DNA of 64,000 nt from Closterium sp. Naga37s-1 (GCA_947471745.1 CANJKZ010000068.1:3983501-4047500), one strand, 5' to 3'; positions 21,142 to 32,718 are shown, counted from the stretch's first letter. The notes: generated by a model not told the origin, from the sequence alone. Program-made: numbers and translations.

Positions 21142-23221
21142 ACGGACGAGTGGTTGGGTGATACGATCACATGCCATGTGATCGGGCTGCGCCTCGTCAG
21201 CACCACTCCCACCCTCCCCGCCTCACACTCAAGCACCCACACTCAATCTCGCAGTCGAGCAGCAGCAGGGAAGACAAGAGCAAAGAATGCAGGAGGAGCA
21301 GCAGCAGGAGCACATGCAGTAGAAACAGAAAAAGGCAGTGGTGCAACCGAGACAGGAAAATCTGCAGCAGCAGAAACATCAGAAGCAGTTCCAGCAGAAT
21401 CGCGAATCACAAAAGGCACACCTGAAGAAATACCTGGAAAATCACCTGAAGAAAATCCTGAGAAAATATCAGATCGGCCAGCTTCCCCTCTCTCATCCTC
21501 CTCCCCCTCCACTCCCTCCTCTCCCCCCCCACCTCCCTCTTCCCTCACGCTCCTCTGGCCAATCATAGTGCACCCCCATTTCAAGGCCTCCAATGTGCAC
21601 GTTCTCGTGCTCCCATTGGTGGCGTCCTGCCACGTGGAAGCGTATGAGAGGCTGTGCTGGCAGCGCACCTGTGGGGGAGGGGTGGGGTTGGCGCACGGGG
21701 GTGGGAGCTGGGGAGGGGGAGGGGGAGGGGGAGTGGGGGCAGCAGGGGGAGACGCGGGTGGTTTGGGGGGCGCCAGTATTGGTGGTTCCAGTGGAGCCAC
21801 GCTGTCTGCTCTGCTTGCCAACCTGCCCGCTGTTACAGCGTGAGTGATTGCATTGCAATCTGAAATTCATGCCAAGCCAAGCCTTGCCAGTGGAGTGGGA
21901 GGGGGAGGGGGGACAGCAGGGGGAGGGGTGGGTGGTACTGATGCTTGCCGACCTGCCTGCACTGCTTGCCGACCTGCCAGCAATGCTTGACGACCTGCCT
22001 GCACTGCTTGCCAACCCGCCTGCTCTGACAGTGTGAGTGACATCAAGAGCCATCTCTGACACTGCAAGCCTCTTGCTCTCGCATTCCCCGTCCCCTGTCC
22101 CTTCCGTTCCTTTCCTCAATGTGTTGAGTTCCTTTTCTGACTGCTATCTGCCGCTTCTATGCCTGCGTCATTCCCCCTCCCTCTCCTCTCTCCCTCTCCC
22201 ATTTCAGGGCCATCTCGCTCGCTCAGTGCATAAATTCCCTCATCTCAACCACTCTACCGCCACTCTCACGGCTCCCCCTCTTCTCTCCGCCCCCTCCGCC
22301 TCCTCCTCCACCCTCCCCTCCATCTCCCTCATTGGGGGAGCGGGGGGAGGAGGTGGGGGGGGAGGATGTGGGGGAGGAGGGATGGGAGGGGTGGGCGCTG
22401 GTGCGAAGGCTGGTGCTTTGGGCTCTAGCACCATTGGCAGCAGTACCAGCAGTGTTGCTGCTGCTGCTGCTTCTGGAGGGGAAATGGAGGATGGAGGGGA
22501 AATGGAGGATGGAGGAGGGGGAGGGGCAGGGGGAAAGGGAGGGGCAGCAGCAGGAAGGAGCGGCTTAGGGTTTGGAATGCTGGGGCCGATAGGGGCCAGT
22601 ATGGGCATGTCCCGAACCAAGACCCGCCAAATCAGCCAGCTTGGTTTGGCGCCAGGCTTGGGCGGAGGCTCGGGAGGAGGAGATGTGGGGAGGCAGAGTG
22701 GGGGGGTAGGGGGTGGCGTGATGCTCCAGCAGCTAAAAGTGGCTGAGCTGGAGGTTATTAGACTGCTCATCTCAACGTATCTTCCCTTTGGTAAGAATGC
22801 ATTCCTGTTGTCCTAGCTCGCACATTGAAGGCTTTGAAACGATGTTTGAAACGATGTTTGAGGGCCGGGGTGGTGCTGCCGCAGCCAAAAGCGGCTGAAC
22901 TGGAGGGGATTAGACTGCTCGTTTCAACGTATCTCACCTTCGATAGGAGATGCATCTTCTGCTGGTTCTGAATACCAATGCCCTTGAGACGAGGGTTTGG
23001 ATGTGGAAGGGACGGTGTGGGGAGCTATCCAGGGCAATTCTCCATGTAAATCAAACCCCCCGTTTCCTCACTTTCCCTCTCCTTCCACCCCAATCCCTCC
23101 TAAAACATGGCCTTGCTTGCTTGCAGGTCGACCTGTCGACTTCCCCACACCTGCCACCATCACCACACTTCACCCAACCAGCTGCCTACTCTCAAGACCT
23201 CTCTCCTACCTCCACCCGCCT
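21142..23221 (+). repeat. 2.1-kb segmental direct repeat, copy 2
   Basis: Second copy of 10873-12960, same orientation, about 10.3 kb downstream. It differs by small indels in CTG, GGGGGA and GGAAATGGA tracts and scattered substitutions. It keeps the palindrome at 21165-21183 and the internal 65-base duplication (about 22735-22800 and 22893-22950). It starts directly after the broken glycosyltransferase copy and ends at the CT-rich lead-in to the 23.3-kb CAG array. Confidence 0.75.
21165..21183. repeat. Perfect 19-bp palindrome (second copy)
   Basis: Identical to the palindrome at 10896-10914, at the same offset inside the 2.1-kb repeat. Confidence 0.9.
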
Positions 23222-23272
23222 TCTTCCCCCTCCTCCTCCCTCTATAGTAGCAAGCCCAACAATCAACCTCAC

Positions 23273-23440
<168 letters not shown>

Positions 23441-23510
23441 ACAGGAAGAGCGGCGGGAGCAGATGCGGCACTTTAGGCATGTCAGTAGACTCTTTAAGAG
23501 ACTCTTTTAG

Positions 23511-23705
23511 GCAGCCAGCGAGAAAACCAGTGCTTTACACAGGAATACAGAGGGTAGTTTGTACAACACGGTGGCAGATGTGGTGAATGTATTTGGTAGG
23601 GTTACCACACGGTGGGAGGTGGAGGGCCTGCCAGATGTCACGCTCTCATTGGACGTGCCGGAAGATGCATGTGTGGAGTATTTTGTCGTGCATCCATGCA
23701 CTCAG
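23511..23705 (+). CDS. Candidate internal exon of an unidentified gene
   Basis: A 65-codon open stretch lies between an acceptor-like CTTTTAG (ends 23510) and a donor GTGAAT (23706). It encodes a mixed, protein-like sequence including VNVFGRVTTRWEVEG and LPDVTLSLDVPEDA and ending FVVHPCTQ, unlike the low-complexity frames around it. It looks like a beta-rich domain of a housekeeping protein, but I cannot name the family. Flanking exons were not found; the upstream CAG array or the 2.1-kb repeat may belong to the same transcription unit. Confidence 0.35.
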
Positions 23706-24408
23706 GTGAATTCCCCTGGTGGTTCTCAGGTTAGGTGAAGTTCCAGGTGACATGTTTGCAGGTAAATTTTCAGGTGTTTCTTTATAGGCGCGTTTGGATT
23801 TTCCAACTACCTCTGCTGCTGCTCACCAGCCTTATTTCTCTCTCAAGCGATCCTTCATTGATAGGATCAGAAAGGTTTAAGCATGGCATGAGTAGATACT
23901 AGGTAGTTGTCTAGTCTAGAGATGCAAGCAAACATGGCCCTGCAAATATGTGTCGCATGCAGTTACTACCCGTGACATGGTAGACCCGGTACCATCAAGC
24001 AAGCCCGCATCGTACGGCCCCTACAGTCTAACCCACACAACTGCCATCCCTGTCCATCCCATGCCGCCCTAATCCCTCATCACCCCCTCCATCTCATCCT
24101 CTAGCACCTGCCAGAGGTCCCCCAAGCTAGGCTCCCACGGATCCGCGGGTGCCTGCGGGAAGGCTGCCTCCGCAGCTCGGTTTGACTTGGAGAGGAAAGA
24201 AACTTCCTGGCTGCGCTGAAGCATTATGACCACCGCTGTCTGTAGTGTGCCGTGAGCCATGCAGCTGTGGTGGTCAGTTTTCCTTGGCGGTACTTCTTCT
24301 TTGCTGCCGAGGTTGCTAGCAACCACAATATTTGCACCGTATCTGCTGCTAGGGCCTCGTATGTCTCAACCGCCAAGAAAAAAAACCCCACATAGTCCGG
24401 TCGTCCCT
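23706..24408. other. Spacer before the LINE-like element
   Basis: No gene recognised. The minus strand from about 24330 down to 24060 may be the 3' end of the LINE-like element, but no poly-A tail or terminal repeat is clear. Confidence 0.4.
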
Positions 24409-26977
24409 CTAAAAGCCGATGCTTGCTCTCGGATGCCACCCTGGCGGCTTCCGTGCTTTGGTGTTACACCTCTGTAGGACTGGGTCAGTCACGGTGACGT
24501 CCGTGACGAAGGTTTCACCCGATTCTTGGTCCTGGATAGCTAAATCCGCTCTCTTGCGCAGCACCTGGAGGGAGAAGGTGGTGGCTTCGTGAAAGGTCGA
24601 GAAACCTGCCTCCTTCGCCCTCCTGAGTGCCACATACACTAGTGCATTATGTGTTCTAACCACGTCCCCTCCATCTGCACATCTGATTAGGTGATTTGGG
24701 AGCAAAGTGTCGTTGATGTCTGAATTTTGAGCTTGCAGGGGCACTTTACTGTAACCGGCAGCTGCATGCCTAGGCGGAAGCCTAACGCCATCGAGAGCTA
24801 ACCAGGGGATAATGTAAGGTCAGCCCTCGTTGGCACAGCATGCAGCTAATCCCCCGCCCCTATTCCTTGTAGGCCGATGAGTCTCACTGCGTGCCCATTG
24901 TTTTCCCGGCCTATCCATCATTGTGTCAGCTACAAGCTCCCTTGCCCTTGTCTCCCAGATGTGTCTTGATAGTAGCAGTTGCAGGTTACCGCTGCCTGGT
25001 GGGCGTTCTCTGAAGGCATGCAGGGCCGCTTGCGCTGTTGCTGGTAGTTCCTCTTCTAGTGCCGTGAGCTGGTTGCTGCTTGGGGGCTTCGAGTTCCATG
25101 TGTGAGGTAGCAGCATTGCTGCCTGGCTCAGGAGGTGCTCTTCCTCGATGTTCATCTGCTGTAGCAGTAGTTGCGCCGCCGTGATTGATGCGATGTGTGC
25201 CGCCGACGCCTCGGAAGTTGGGTCCACAATGCCTAGCCCCCCCAGCCGCATTGGGATTGTCGCCTGTCGCTAGAGCAGGCTCTGTTCGAGCTCACTCCTC
25301 AGCATCCGTAGTTTGGCCGAGGTGAGTGCTGCTTCCAGCAATGTTTCGCTCCATCCCTCCAGCTCTCTCTCCGCAGCACCTCGGGTGGTGTAGTGCGCAC
25401 CAGATAGGACACCCTCCTGCTGATGCTTCGTGAGATGATGAGCAGGGCGTGTTGAGGGTGCATTTGTGCAACCAAGGGGAGTGGTGCGGGGGCGTCCGTG
25501 AGTTTCGCAACAACTTGGTTGGTGAAGAATTCCTCTGTACCAAGGTGGCTGCCCAGCACCTGGATGCCATCTCTGTTCAGCTCTAAACCTTCTGGCAGCG
25601 TGCTGTCTTGGGTTTCTGTCCTGTTGGGTGTCCACGCTGAAGACTTCCCCACTTTGCATCTCAACCCACACTTCGCTAGCCCGTGGGTTATGGAATCGAA
25701 TGCTAAGAATGCCGCCTCTTGTGGGCCTACAATCGTGATATCGTCGGCGTAGGCGACTACCACCACTTCTGGGAGAAGTGTGGCAGCTGTGAGTAGGGTA
25801 GGTTGGATTGCCGCGGCGAAGAGTAGTGGGCCCAGTGGGTCTCCTTGTCGCACTCCCCTGGAGCTCTCAATGTGATCTGCTTCGAAACGAGTGTCTACGA
25901 GCAGGCATGAGGTGCCGTCATAGAGTGTGCGGGCAAAGGGTATGAGCGACTGCAGGTTTGACTGGGAGAGTGCAGTGAAGAAGGCCGATCGTTCAACACT
26001 GTTGAGAGCATTTTTAATATCTAGCTGCAGTGCCAAGCGCGAACTGTCGTCCTTCGGGAGCGATCTGACGGTATGGATAACACATTCTGCACCGCCCGTG
26101 ACTGGTACCCCGTATTGCACGGGCAAAAAGAATTCCTTGATGTTCGGAGCCAACTCCCGGAGCGCCGCTTTCGCCGCTACTCGGAGTATGGTTTCGCCTA
26201 TGGCAATTGGTCTTACCCCACCTCCTGGTTTCTCTAGGGCGATGAGGCGCGATGGGAGTAACAGGTCGCGGATATCCTAGGTCTGGTGTGTTCCAAGCAG
26301 GCGATTAACTACTTTGGTGAGTAGCATGAGGGCCTGCTCGCTTGTGTGGGCGGGGTCCTTCAAATGTTTGAAACAGGTCTGATGGGCCCGCCCCCACTCC
26401 GTTTGGGCATTTCGCTAGGATTTCGCGGAGGTCATCCTGGCTTATGCTGATTGAAGCTGTATTGTACCTAGTAACCACATCGGGGGTTGGTGTTTCCGCG
26501 TTGGGGTGTTTCGCTCGTAGTGCTGCGAGTGTATCTAGCGATGTATCTGCCAGTGGTTGTTACTCGTAATGCTGCCACTGCTTTTGAAATGTTTCCTTTC
26601 TTTACGAATCCTTCTGCTCTCGCACATAGGCCCATATCATCCTGCTGGTGTCGTAACGGGCCTTTTGTGTCGAGGATGACACACGTTTCGGTGTAGAGTG
26701 TTTCCCATCTACCGAGCCTAAATTGATGTAAGCTGTGCTCGATCTCAGCCCACTGACTCCCTTCTACTGGCTCGGGCAATGGTCGTAGGGTCAGCCTAGG
26801 CAGATTCAGCAGCGCTTTCCAGCCTCCTGAACAGTCGGGATATTGGGATAGTCTAAGGAGTGGGGTCAGCAGGCATTGGGTGTAGCTCTCCAAAAGCTTA
26901 GATGGCAGCCATCGAACCAGGAAGGGCTGGTTGCTTTGCTGTAGCTTCGTTGTATCCACGACGCCACCTGTTGCCAT
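24409..26977 (-). pseudogene. LINE-like non-LTR reverse transcriptase, decayed
   Basis: Reading leftwards: an N-terminal segment (26977-26468) with WKALLNLPRLTLRPL; then GGGVRPIAIGETILRVAAK (about 26240-26180), the 'RPIAVGE' box of a non-LTR RT group seen in algae and protists; LDIKNALNSVERSAF (about 26030, catalytic Asp); GVRQGDPLGPLLFA (about 25850); and AYADDITIVG (about 25755-25725, catalytic YADD). A thumb/helical region follows (25250-24820), then RADLAIQD...FVTDVTVTDP (about 24560-24480), which resembles the worn endonuclease-like C-terminus of such elements. Frames change at about 25300 and 24800, and stops interrupt, for example near 26277. RT core residues are intact but no complete protein can be made. 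Confidence 0.8.
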
Positions 26978-28228
26978 ATTCCAGCGTCACTCGCCAGGTC
27001 GGATGGTTGACGTATGCTGGGCTCCGGTTGTGGTGCTGGTACCGCCTTATCCACTGGTGCCTCATCCTCCCCCTTTCTCAATCACCCCTCACATGTGGAG
27101 GAGGAGGATGAGGGAGCGGGGGTGGATGAGGGAGGGGTTGTGCGCGGTGTGAGGGGTACTGGTTGGGATGACCCGTTTTGACGAGATGCATTCGATTATG
27201 CCAAGGTGTGTTTCATAATGTTCCATGCTATGTTGGTGGTGGTTTGCTACACAAATACATATCCACCTGCGATGCCATACGTCATTTATACCATACATGC
27301 TATAACGATCATATAATGGGGCCCATGTACTTGGTTTCGTTCTTAGGACATTGGGTTCCATTCTGCATGTTTCTTGTTGCTTATAATATGCATCAGACTA
27401 CCAACGAAATTGAAGGGTTAAAACTGCAGCAAGCCATGTTGTTTTCTAGAATTGTCACGTGGTTCCTTCTGTTTGTATGCCCTTAGGGTTTACATCAGAT
27501 CAACATCTTCCCTTTGCCACATCAAACCGTTTCCTATGAGTACTTATGCTGTCGTGCGTTGCTTGTTTATCTGTTTATACCTACTTGTTTCTTTCTGTTT
27601 GTATGTTGAACGGGTTCACATCAAATAATCATCTTTCCTAAGCCAGCCAAGACACCCCCACTTGAGATCTCACACCAGGTGAGCGTGTGGGTGAGGCGAG
27701 CGTGTGAGTGAGAGTGAACAAAGAGCGAGCAGAGAACATGAGAATCAGAGTGAAGTGCCTTCAGCCTCCATGACTCGTGCTCAGTAAGAGTGCCAACATT
27801 CCCAAGCACCCCTCATCCAGCTTATACAAGTCTTTCGTTCTTACATCAGGCCACGCCCCAACTTGTGTCTTGCTGTGTTCCAAACTGCTGTACATCTAGT
27901 GACCCTATAGTGTGATGTGTACATAATGGAGGTGTATTCTTGAAAACAACCCTCTTAATGGTGCATTTTCCACCTGGCACTTTCTGATTGGAAGTGTTTG
28001 TGTGCAGCCTATGGCAGAGAGAATATTTTATATGAAACAGCCTAGGGAGATGGCCCCAAACCACAGAAAAGCAACTGCTACGAAACGCATCGCCTGCATA
28101 AGTGTTGCGCTCATGCTTCACACTATCGAGAACATTGCTAGCAGATGACGACCAATAATTATCGCTTGTTATGTTCGGCATGGCTTGGCTAGTTCAGGCT
28201 GAACCATCCGACGTGAACATGGTAGATG
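26978..28228. other. Spacer without recognised gene
   Basis: Mixed composition with no motif-bearing frame. A diverged direct repeat starts at about 27470 and 27590 (TGTTTGTATG...CACATCA). It ends at the 5' LTR of Copia A; the five bases before that LTR are AGATG. Confidence 0.4.
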
Positions 28229-28355
28229 TGTCAAACTTATATGCTATAGTCTGTGTAGGCTGTAGTGGGGTTGACAATATAGGGTACAACACTTTTAGGT
28301 TTTCCTACTTGTACCCACCTGTTTCCTAGTGCATTCATTCCTCGTTATTCTCACA
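28229..28355 (+). repeat. Copia A 5' LTR (127 bp)
   Basis: Starts TGTCAAACTTATATGC, ends TTATTCTCACA. Near-identical to the 3' LTR at 35070 and to the D' LTR at 57928-58055. TATATGC near the start is the only TATA-like word. Confidence 0.9.
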
Positions 28356-28372
28356 TGGTATAGAGCAGGTTC
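28356..28372 (+). other. Primer-binding site, Copia A
   Basis: TGGTATAGAGCAGGTTC directly follows the LTR. It matches the initiator-Met-tRNA site TGGTATCAGAGC with one base missing, a defect shared with D' at 58056. Confidence 0.8.
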
Positions 28373-28469
28373 CCTAGTGGGACCGTTTCTTCCTAAGGGC
28401 CCACCATTTTTTTTTTTTTTCCTAACCTGCCCGAAGCGCGCCTCGCGCTCTGACCTGCCCTACCCTTTC

Positions 28470-28870
28470 GCGGCCCCTTAGTGGCCTGCCCTGCTCCTGA
28501 GGCCCGTCTCGGCCCCTTAGCGGCCCCTTCGCGGCCCCTTCGCGGCCCCTTCACGGCCCCTTCGCGGCCCCTTAGCGGCCCCTTCGCGGCCCCTTCACGA
28601 CCCCTTATCGGCCCCTTCGCGGCCCCTTCGCGGCCCCTTCACGGCCCCTTAGCGGCCCCTTCGCGGCCCCTTCGCGGCCCCTTCACGGCCCCTTCGCGGC
28701 CCCTTCGCGGCCCCTTCTCGGCCCCTTCGCGGCCCCTTCGCGGCCCCTTCGCGGCCCCTTCGCGGCCCCTTCACGGCCCCTTCGCGGCCCCTTCGCGGCC
28801 CCTTAACGGCCCCTTCGCGGCCCCCTCGCGGCTCCCTTCGCGGCCCCTTCGCGGCCCCGCCCCGCTGCCC
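28470..28870 (+). repeat. 11-bp minisatellite (GCGGCCCCTTC) in the Copia A leader
   Basis: About 33 tandem copies of GCGGCCCCTTC with variants (CACGG, TAGCGG, TATCGG) between the poly-T stretch at 28408-28421 and the gag region. It contains an open frame by composition only. Confidence 0.9.
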
Positions 28871-29079
28871 GTAGCGGCCCCGCCCTGTCGCCAGTCGCGG
28901 CCCCGCCCCATCGCCAGTCGCGGCCCCGCCCCGTCGCCAGTCGCGGCCCCGCCCCGTTGCCCCTGCCTCGTCGCGACGCCTCAACGGGACCCGCGCGTCG
29001 CCCCCGCCTCGTCGCGACGCCCCTGCGGGACCCGCGTGGCGTCACCCCTGCCCGCCGCGGCGCCCTGCCCTAACCCGCG

Positions 29080-29475
29080 CCCTGGAGCAGCCGCCACTGC
29101 AGCAGCCGCCCCTGGAGCAGCCGCCCCTGCAGCAGCCGCCCCTGGAGCAGCCGCCACTGCAGCAGCCACCCCTGGAGCAACCGCCCCTGAAGCAGCCGCC
29201 CCTGGAGCAGCCGCCACTGCAGTAGCCGCCCCTGGAGCAGCCACCCCTGCAGCAGCCGCCCCTGGAGCAGCCACCCCTGCAGCAGCCGCCCCTGGAGCAG
29301 CCACCCCTGCAGCAGCCGCCCCTGGAGCAGCCGCCACTGCAGCAGCCGTCCCTGGAGCAGCCGCCCCTGCAGCAGCCGCCCCTGGAGCAGCCGCCACTAC
29401 AGCAGCCGCCCCTGGAGCAGCCGCCCCTGGAGCAGCAGCCCCTGCAGCAGCCGCCCTTGGAGCAGCCGCGGAGCC
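29080..29475 (+). repeat. 30-bp (15-bp sub-unit) minisatellite upstream of gag, Copia A
   Basis: About 13 copies of a 30-base unit built on CCCCTGGAGCAGCCG and CCCCTGCAGCAGCCG. It is followed by a CTG/CTA-rich run (29560-29620) like the one just upstream of the Copia B gag ATG, then by the deletion junction into Gag. Confidence 0.85.
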
Positions 29476-29627
29476 CTCGTCCTACAGTGGTAGCGGCCTC
29501 GCCATTGCCGCCGTCGTACGCCTGCCCTTCTCGCCACTGGTGAGCACTGCCCTGCCCGTACTGCTGTTACTGCTGCTCTTGCTGCTACTGCTCTTTCTAC
29601 TGCTACTGCTGCTCCTGGCGTGGCCAG

Positions 29628-31259
29628 ATGCAGCTCCAGCGCCATCCGCGTGAGTCCCTCGCCCCCCAACAGCTTCGTGAGTGGTACGCTAGTTGGGGTT
29701 GTAGGGGTGGCCGCGCTGCGACTTCTGCTATTGCTACTTCTGCTGCTACTTCGGCTACCACTGCTCCTGCTGCTCCTGGCGGTGGCCAGATGCAGCTCCA
29801 GCGACGTCCGCGTGAGTCCCTCACGCCCCAGCAGCTTCGTGAGTGGTACGCTACTTGGGGTTGTCGGGGTGGCCGTAGTGGGAGTCGTCCTGGAGTGAGT
29901 AGTTCGGCAGCTGCTTGTAGTGGCCAGGTGCAGCTGCAGCGTCGTCCGTGCGCGGTCCTTTCGCCCCAACAGCTTTGTGAGTGGTACGCTCAGCGTGAAG
30001 GGTCACGGGGTACTGCTCGCTGTCCGTACGTCATTCGCACTGGTGCTCGGACTGGTCAGCCTTTCGGGACGTTAGGTCACACAGAGTCCCGCTGCTTCGC
30101 CCGTCTGAGCGACGCCTGGCGTACGGAGTTTGGCGACGCGGCTGAGCTACCCGACTGGGTGGAGCTGCTTAGGCTGAGGGTAGATATCTATACTCTTGAC
30201 TATGATGCTATCCTCACTGCCATGTATGCATTGCCTACTAGTGATGAGGGTGACTGTTACCTGTGTGTTCCGCCTGACCCGGGCATTGAGACTGCTGCTC
30301 TAGGTGCTGGTGAGGCTGCTGCTCTAGGTGCTAGTGCGTCTGCTGCTCCAGGTGCTGGTGCGTCTGCTGCCCCAGGTGCTGGTGAGTCTGCTCTCTCAGG
30401 TACCACGTCGGCTCAGGCCTTACACACCTTCACCCTTGACTCGGGTGCTTCCCGCTCCTTCTTTCGAGACCGCACCACACTCACGCCGCTTAGTCGGCCA
30501 GTTGTGGTCTCCCTGGCAGACCCCTCTGGGGGTCCTGTCCTTGCCCACTTCTCCACTGTCTTACCGTGTCCGGCGGCCCCTTCTAGCACCCTGTCAGGTC
30601 TTTACCTCCCCTCGTTCTCTACGAACTTGGTGAGTGGTGCTGATCTACAGGATGGGGGGGTTGACCAGTTCACTCCTGCGAGTCAGCTAGTGACCCACTG
30701 CACGTATGCTCGGACGGGCCGACACTTGGCCACGTTTACCCGTCAGCCGGGGTCGAGCCTGTACACACTGACTACTGAGTCTCCTCCGGTTGCTGCGTCT
30801 GGTCAGGTAGCTGCGTCGGGTCAGGTAGCTGCTTCGGGTCAGGTGTTTGCTGCAGCGTCCAGGTCTGGTCCTGAGTCTGCCCCCTGCTCGTGTCGTCTCC
30901 TGTCTCACCAGACTCTCCTCTGGCACCACCGCCTTGGTCACCCCTCCCTGCCTCGTCTCCGAGGCATGGCCTCCCGTGTCCTTGTCTCTGGTCCCCCCCG
31001 GTCCCTCCCTCCTCTTCCTCCGGGGCCTACCTGCGTTCCCTGCGTCGAGGGGCGGCAGCGCGCCGCTCCTCACTCCTCCGAGTTTCCTCCGACAGAGGCT
31101 CCGCTGCAGACACTTCACCTGGACGTGTGGGGCCCCGCCCGCGTCCGTGGACAGGGTCACGAGCGTTACTTCCTGCTGGTCGTTGACGACTACTCGCGTT
31201 ACACCACAGTCTTCCCCTTGCGCAGCAAGGGTGAGGTCACTGAGGTGTTGATCGACTAG
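29628..31259 (+). pseudogene. Copia A: Gag C-terminus, protease, pre-integrase, start of integrase
   Basis: The ATG at 29628 is an internal Gag codon (context GGGQMQLQ in relatives). Three tandem copies of a module around PQQLREWYA begin at 29628, 29790 and 29938. The Gag finger segment starts at Cys132 (30021) but its second cysteine is Phe, so it is broken. The protease motif LDSGASRSFF has its Asp at 30438-30440. Pre-integrase HHRLGHPSLPRL lies near 30930. The first integrase Asp is at 31122-31124 (LDVWGP). The frame ends at TAG 31257-31259 (IRAA context), where Copia B has Trp. Confidence 0.85.
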
Positions 31260-32718
31260 ATCCGCGCAGCTCGTCTCCAGCTCAGAGAGAGTTTCGGCTT
31301 GGACTTTCCTGTTCTGTGTCTGCACTCCGACAGAGGCGGAGAGTTTTCCTCTGGCCTTCTGGGAGCCTTCTGTCGTGCACAGGGCATCCGCCAGACGTTC
31401 ACGCTTCCGGCCTCCCCACAGCAAAATGGGATTGCTGAGCGCCGCTTTGGCATGATTCATGCGGCTGCTCCCTATTTTTTGTGGCCGTTCGCGGTTCAGT
31501 ACGCGGCGCATCAGATCAACCTTCAGCCCCGAGTCTCCTTGCCGGAGACCTCCCCTACTCTGCGGTGGACGGGGAAGGTTGGCGATGCGTCTGCGTTTCG
31601 TGTCTGGGGATCTCGGGCTTTTGTCCGCGACTTGTCTGCGGACAAGCTGTCCCCCCGTGCTGTTCCCTGCGTCTTCCTTGGCTTCCCCCCTGACGCGCCT
31701 GGTTGGCAGTTTTACCACCCCACCTCGCGCCGTGTTCTGTCCTCCCAGGACGTCACGTTTGACGAGTCGGTTCCTTACTACCGTCTCTTCCCCTACCGCA
31801 CTGCGCCCCTCCCCCCGCCGCCGCTCTTCCTCGCGCCAGGTCCCCCCCAGGTAGACCCCCTTCCCCCTCAGGGTCCTGCCCCCTCAGGTGTGTCTCAGGT
31901 AGACGCAGTCGAGCCTGTCGAGGTAGCTGTTGACTCTGGTGCTGCTAGGGGTGCTGAGCCTGCGAGAGCGGGGCCTGGGGGTGCTGAGTCTGCGGGTGCT
32001 GAGTTTGGGGGTGCTGAGCCTGGGGGTGCGGAGCCTGAGGGTGCTGAGTCTGGGGGTGCTGAGCCTGGGGGTGCTGAGTCTGGGGGTGCTGAGCCTGGGG
32101 GTGCGGAGCCTGAGGGAGCTGGGCCTGCTCGTGTGGTGTCTGGCGGTACTGGGTCTGGAGGTCCCTTGGGTGCTTCGTCCCGGCGGGAGCTGCCCTCTCC
32201 ACAGGAGCTGCGCGAGTGGTTTGCTCGGCGCTGGAGCCGTGCAGCTGGAGCTGGAGGTGCTGCTGGAGCTGGAGGTCCTGCTGCTACTGAGGGTGTTGGT
32301 GCCACGGGTCCCGGATGTGCTCGTACTGGAGGTGCTGGAGCTGCTGGGCCTGGGGGTGCTCCTTGTGCTGGAGCTGGCGGTGCTGCTGGAGTAGGTGCTA
32401 CTAGAGGTGCTGGGGCTGTGGCTGTTGAGTCTTCCGGTGGTCCAGCTGGAACTGGAGCTACTGGGGGTGTTGGCGCTGGAGGTGCTGCTGGCGCTGGTAC
32501 TTCTGAGGGTGCTGGAGTTGGCGGTGCTGCCGCTGGGGGTGCTATTGGTGCTGGTGCTGCCACTGGGGGTTCTGGTGCTGTCCCTGCTGGCTCTGGAGGC
32601 GCTGCGCGGCCGCGGCCGTACTTCGTTCCGCTCCTTTCAGCAGGTTCTTGGTCTCCTGCCTTCTACTGGTCCTGCTCCTTCCTTAGAGTGTCCGCCGCCT
32701 GTCCAGTCTGAGTCGTAG
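31260..32718 (+). pseudogene. Copia A: integrase catalytic part and GAE-repeat linker
   Basis: Continues in the same frame. Second and third integrase acidic residues are Asp at 31329-31331 (HSDRGGEF) and Glu at 31437-31439 (NGIAER), 35 residues apart, the D-x35-E spacing. An in-frame deletion removes 8-9 residues (VMDVARTS in B). The linker is a run of GGAEPGGAESGGAE-type decapeptides (about 31940-32130), followed by Gly/Ala-rich sequence. A one-base insertion near 32636 shifts the frame, and TAG at 32716-32718 stops the RT frame. Confidence 0.8.

Noticed and set aside
28470..28870. CRISPR-like array
   Set aside because: Contiguous short tandem units without spacers, inside a retrotransposon leader of a eukaryote.
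28481..29653. 390-codon Ala/Pro-rich frame in the Copia A leader
   Set aside because: Product of the 11-bp and 30-bp minisatellites, in a different frame from gag and with antisense rivals.
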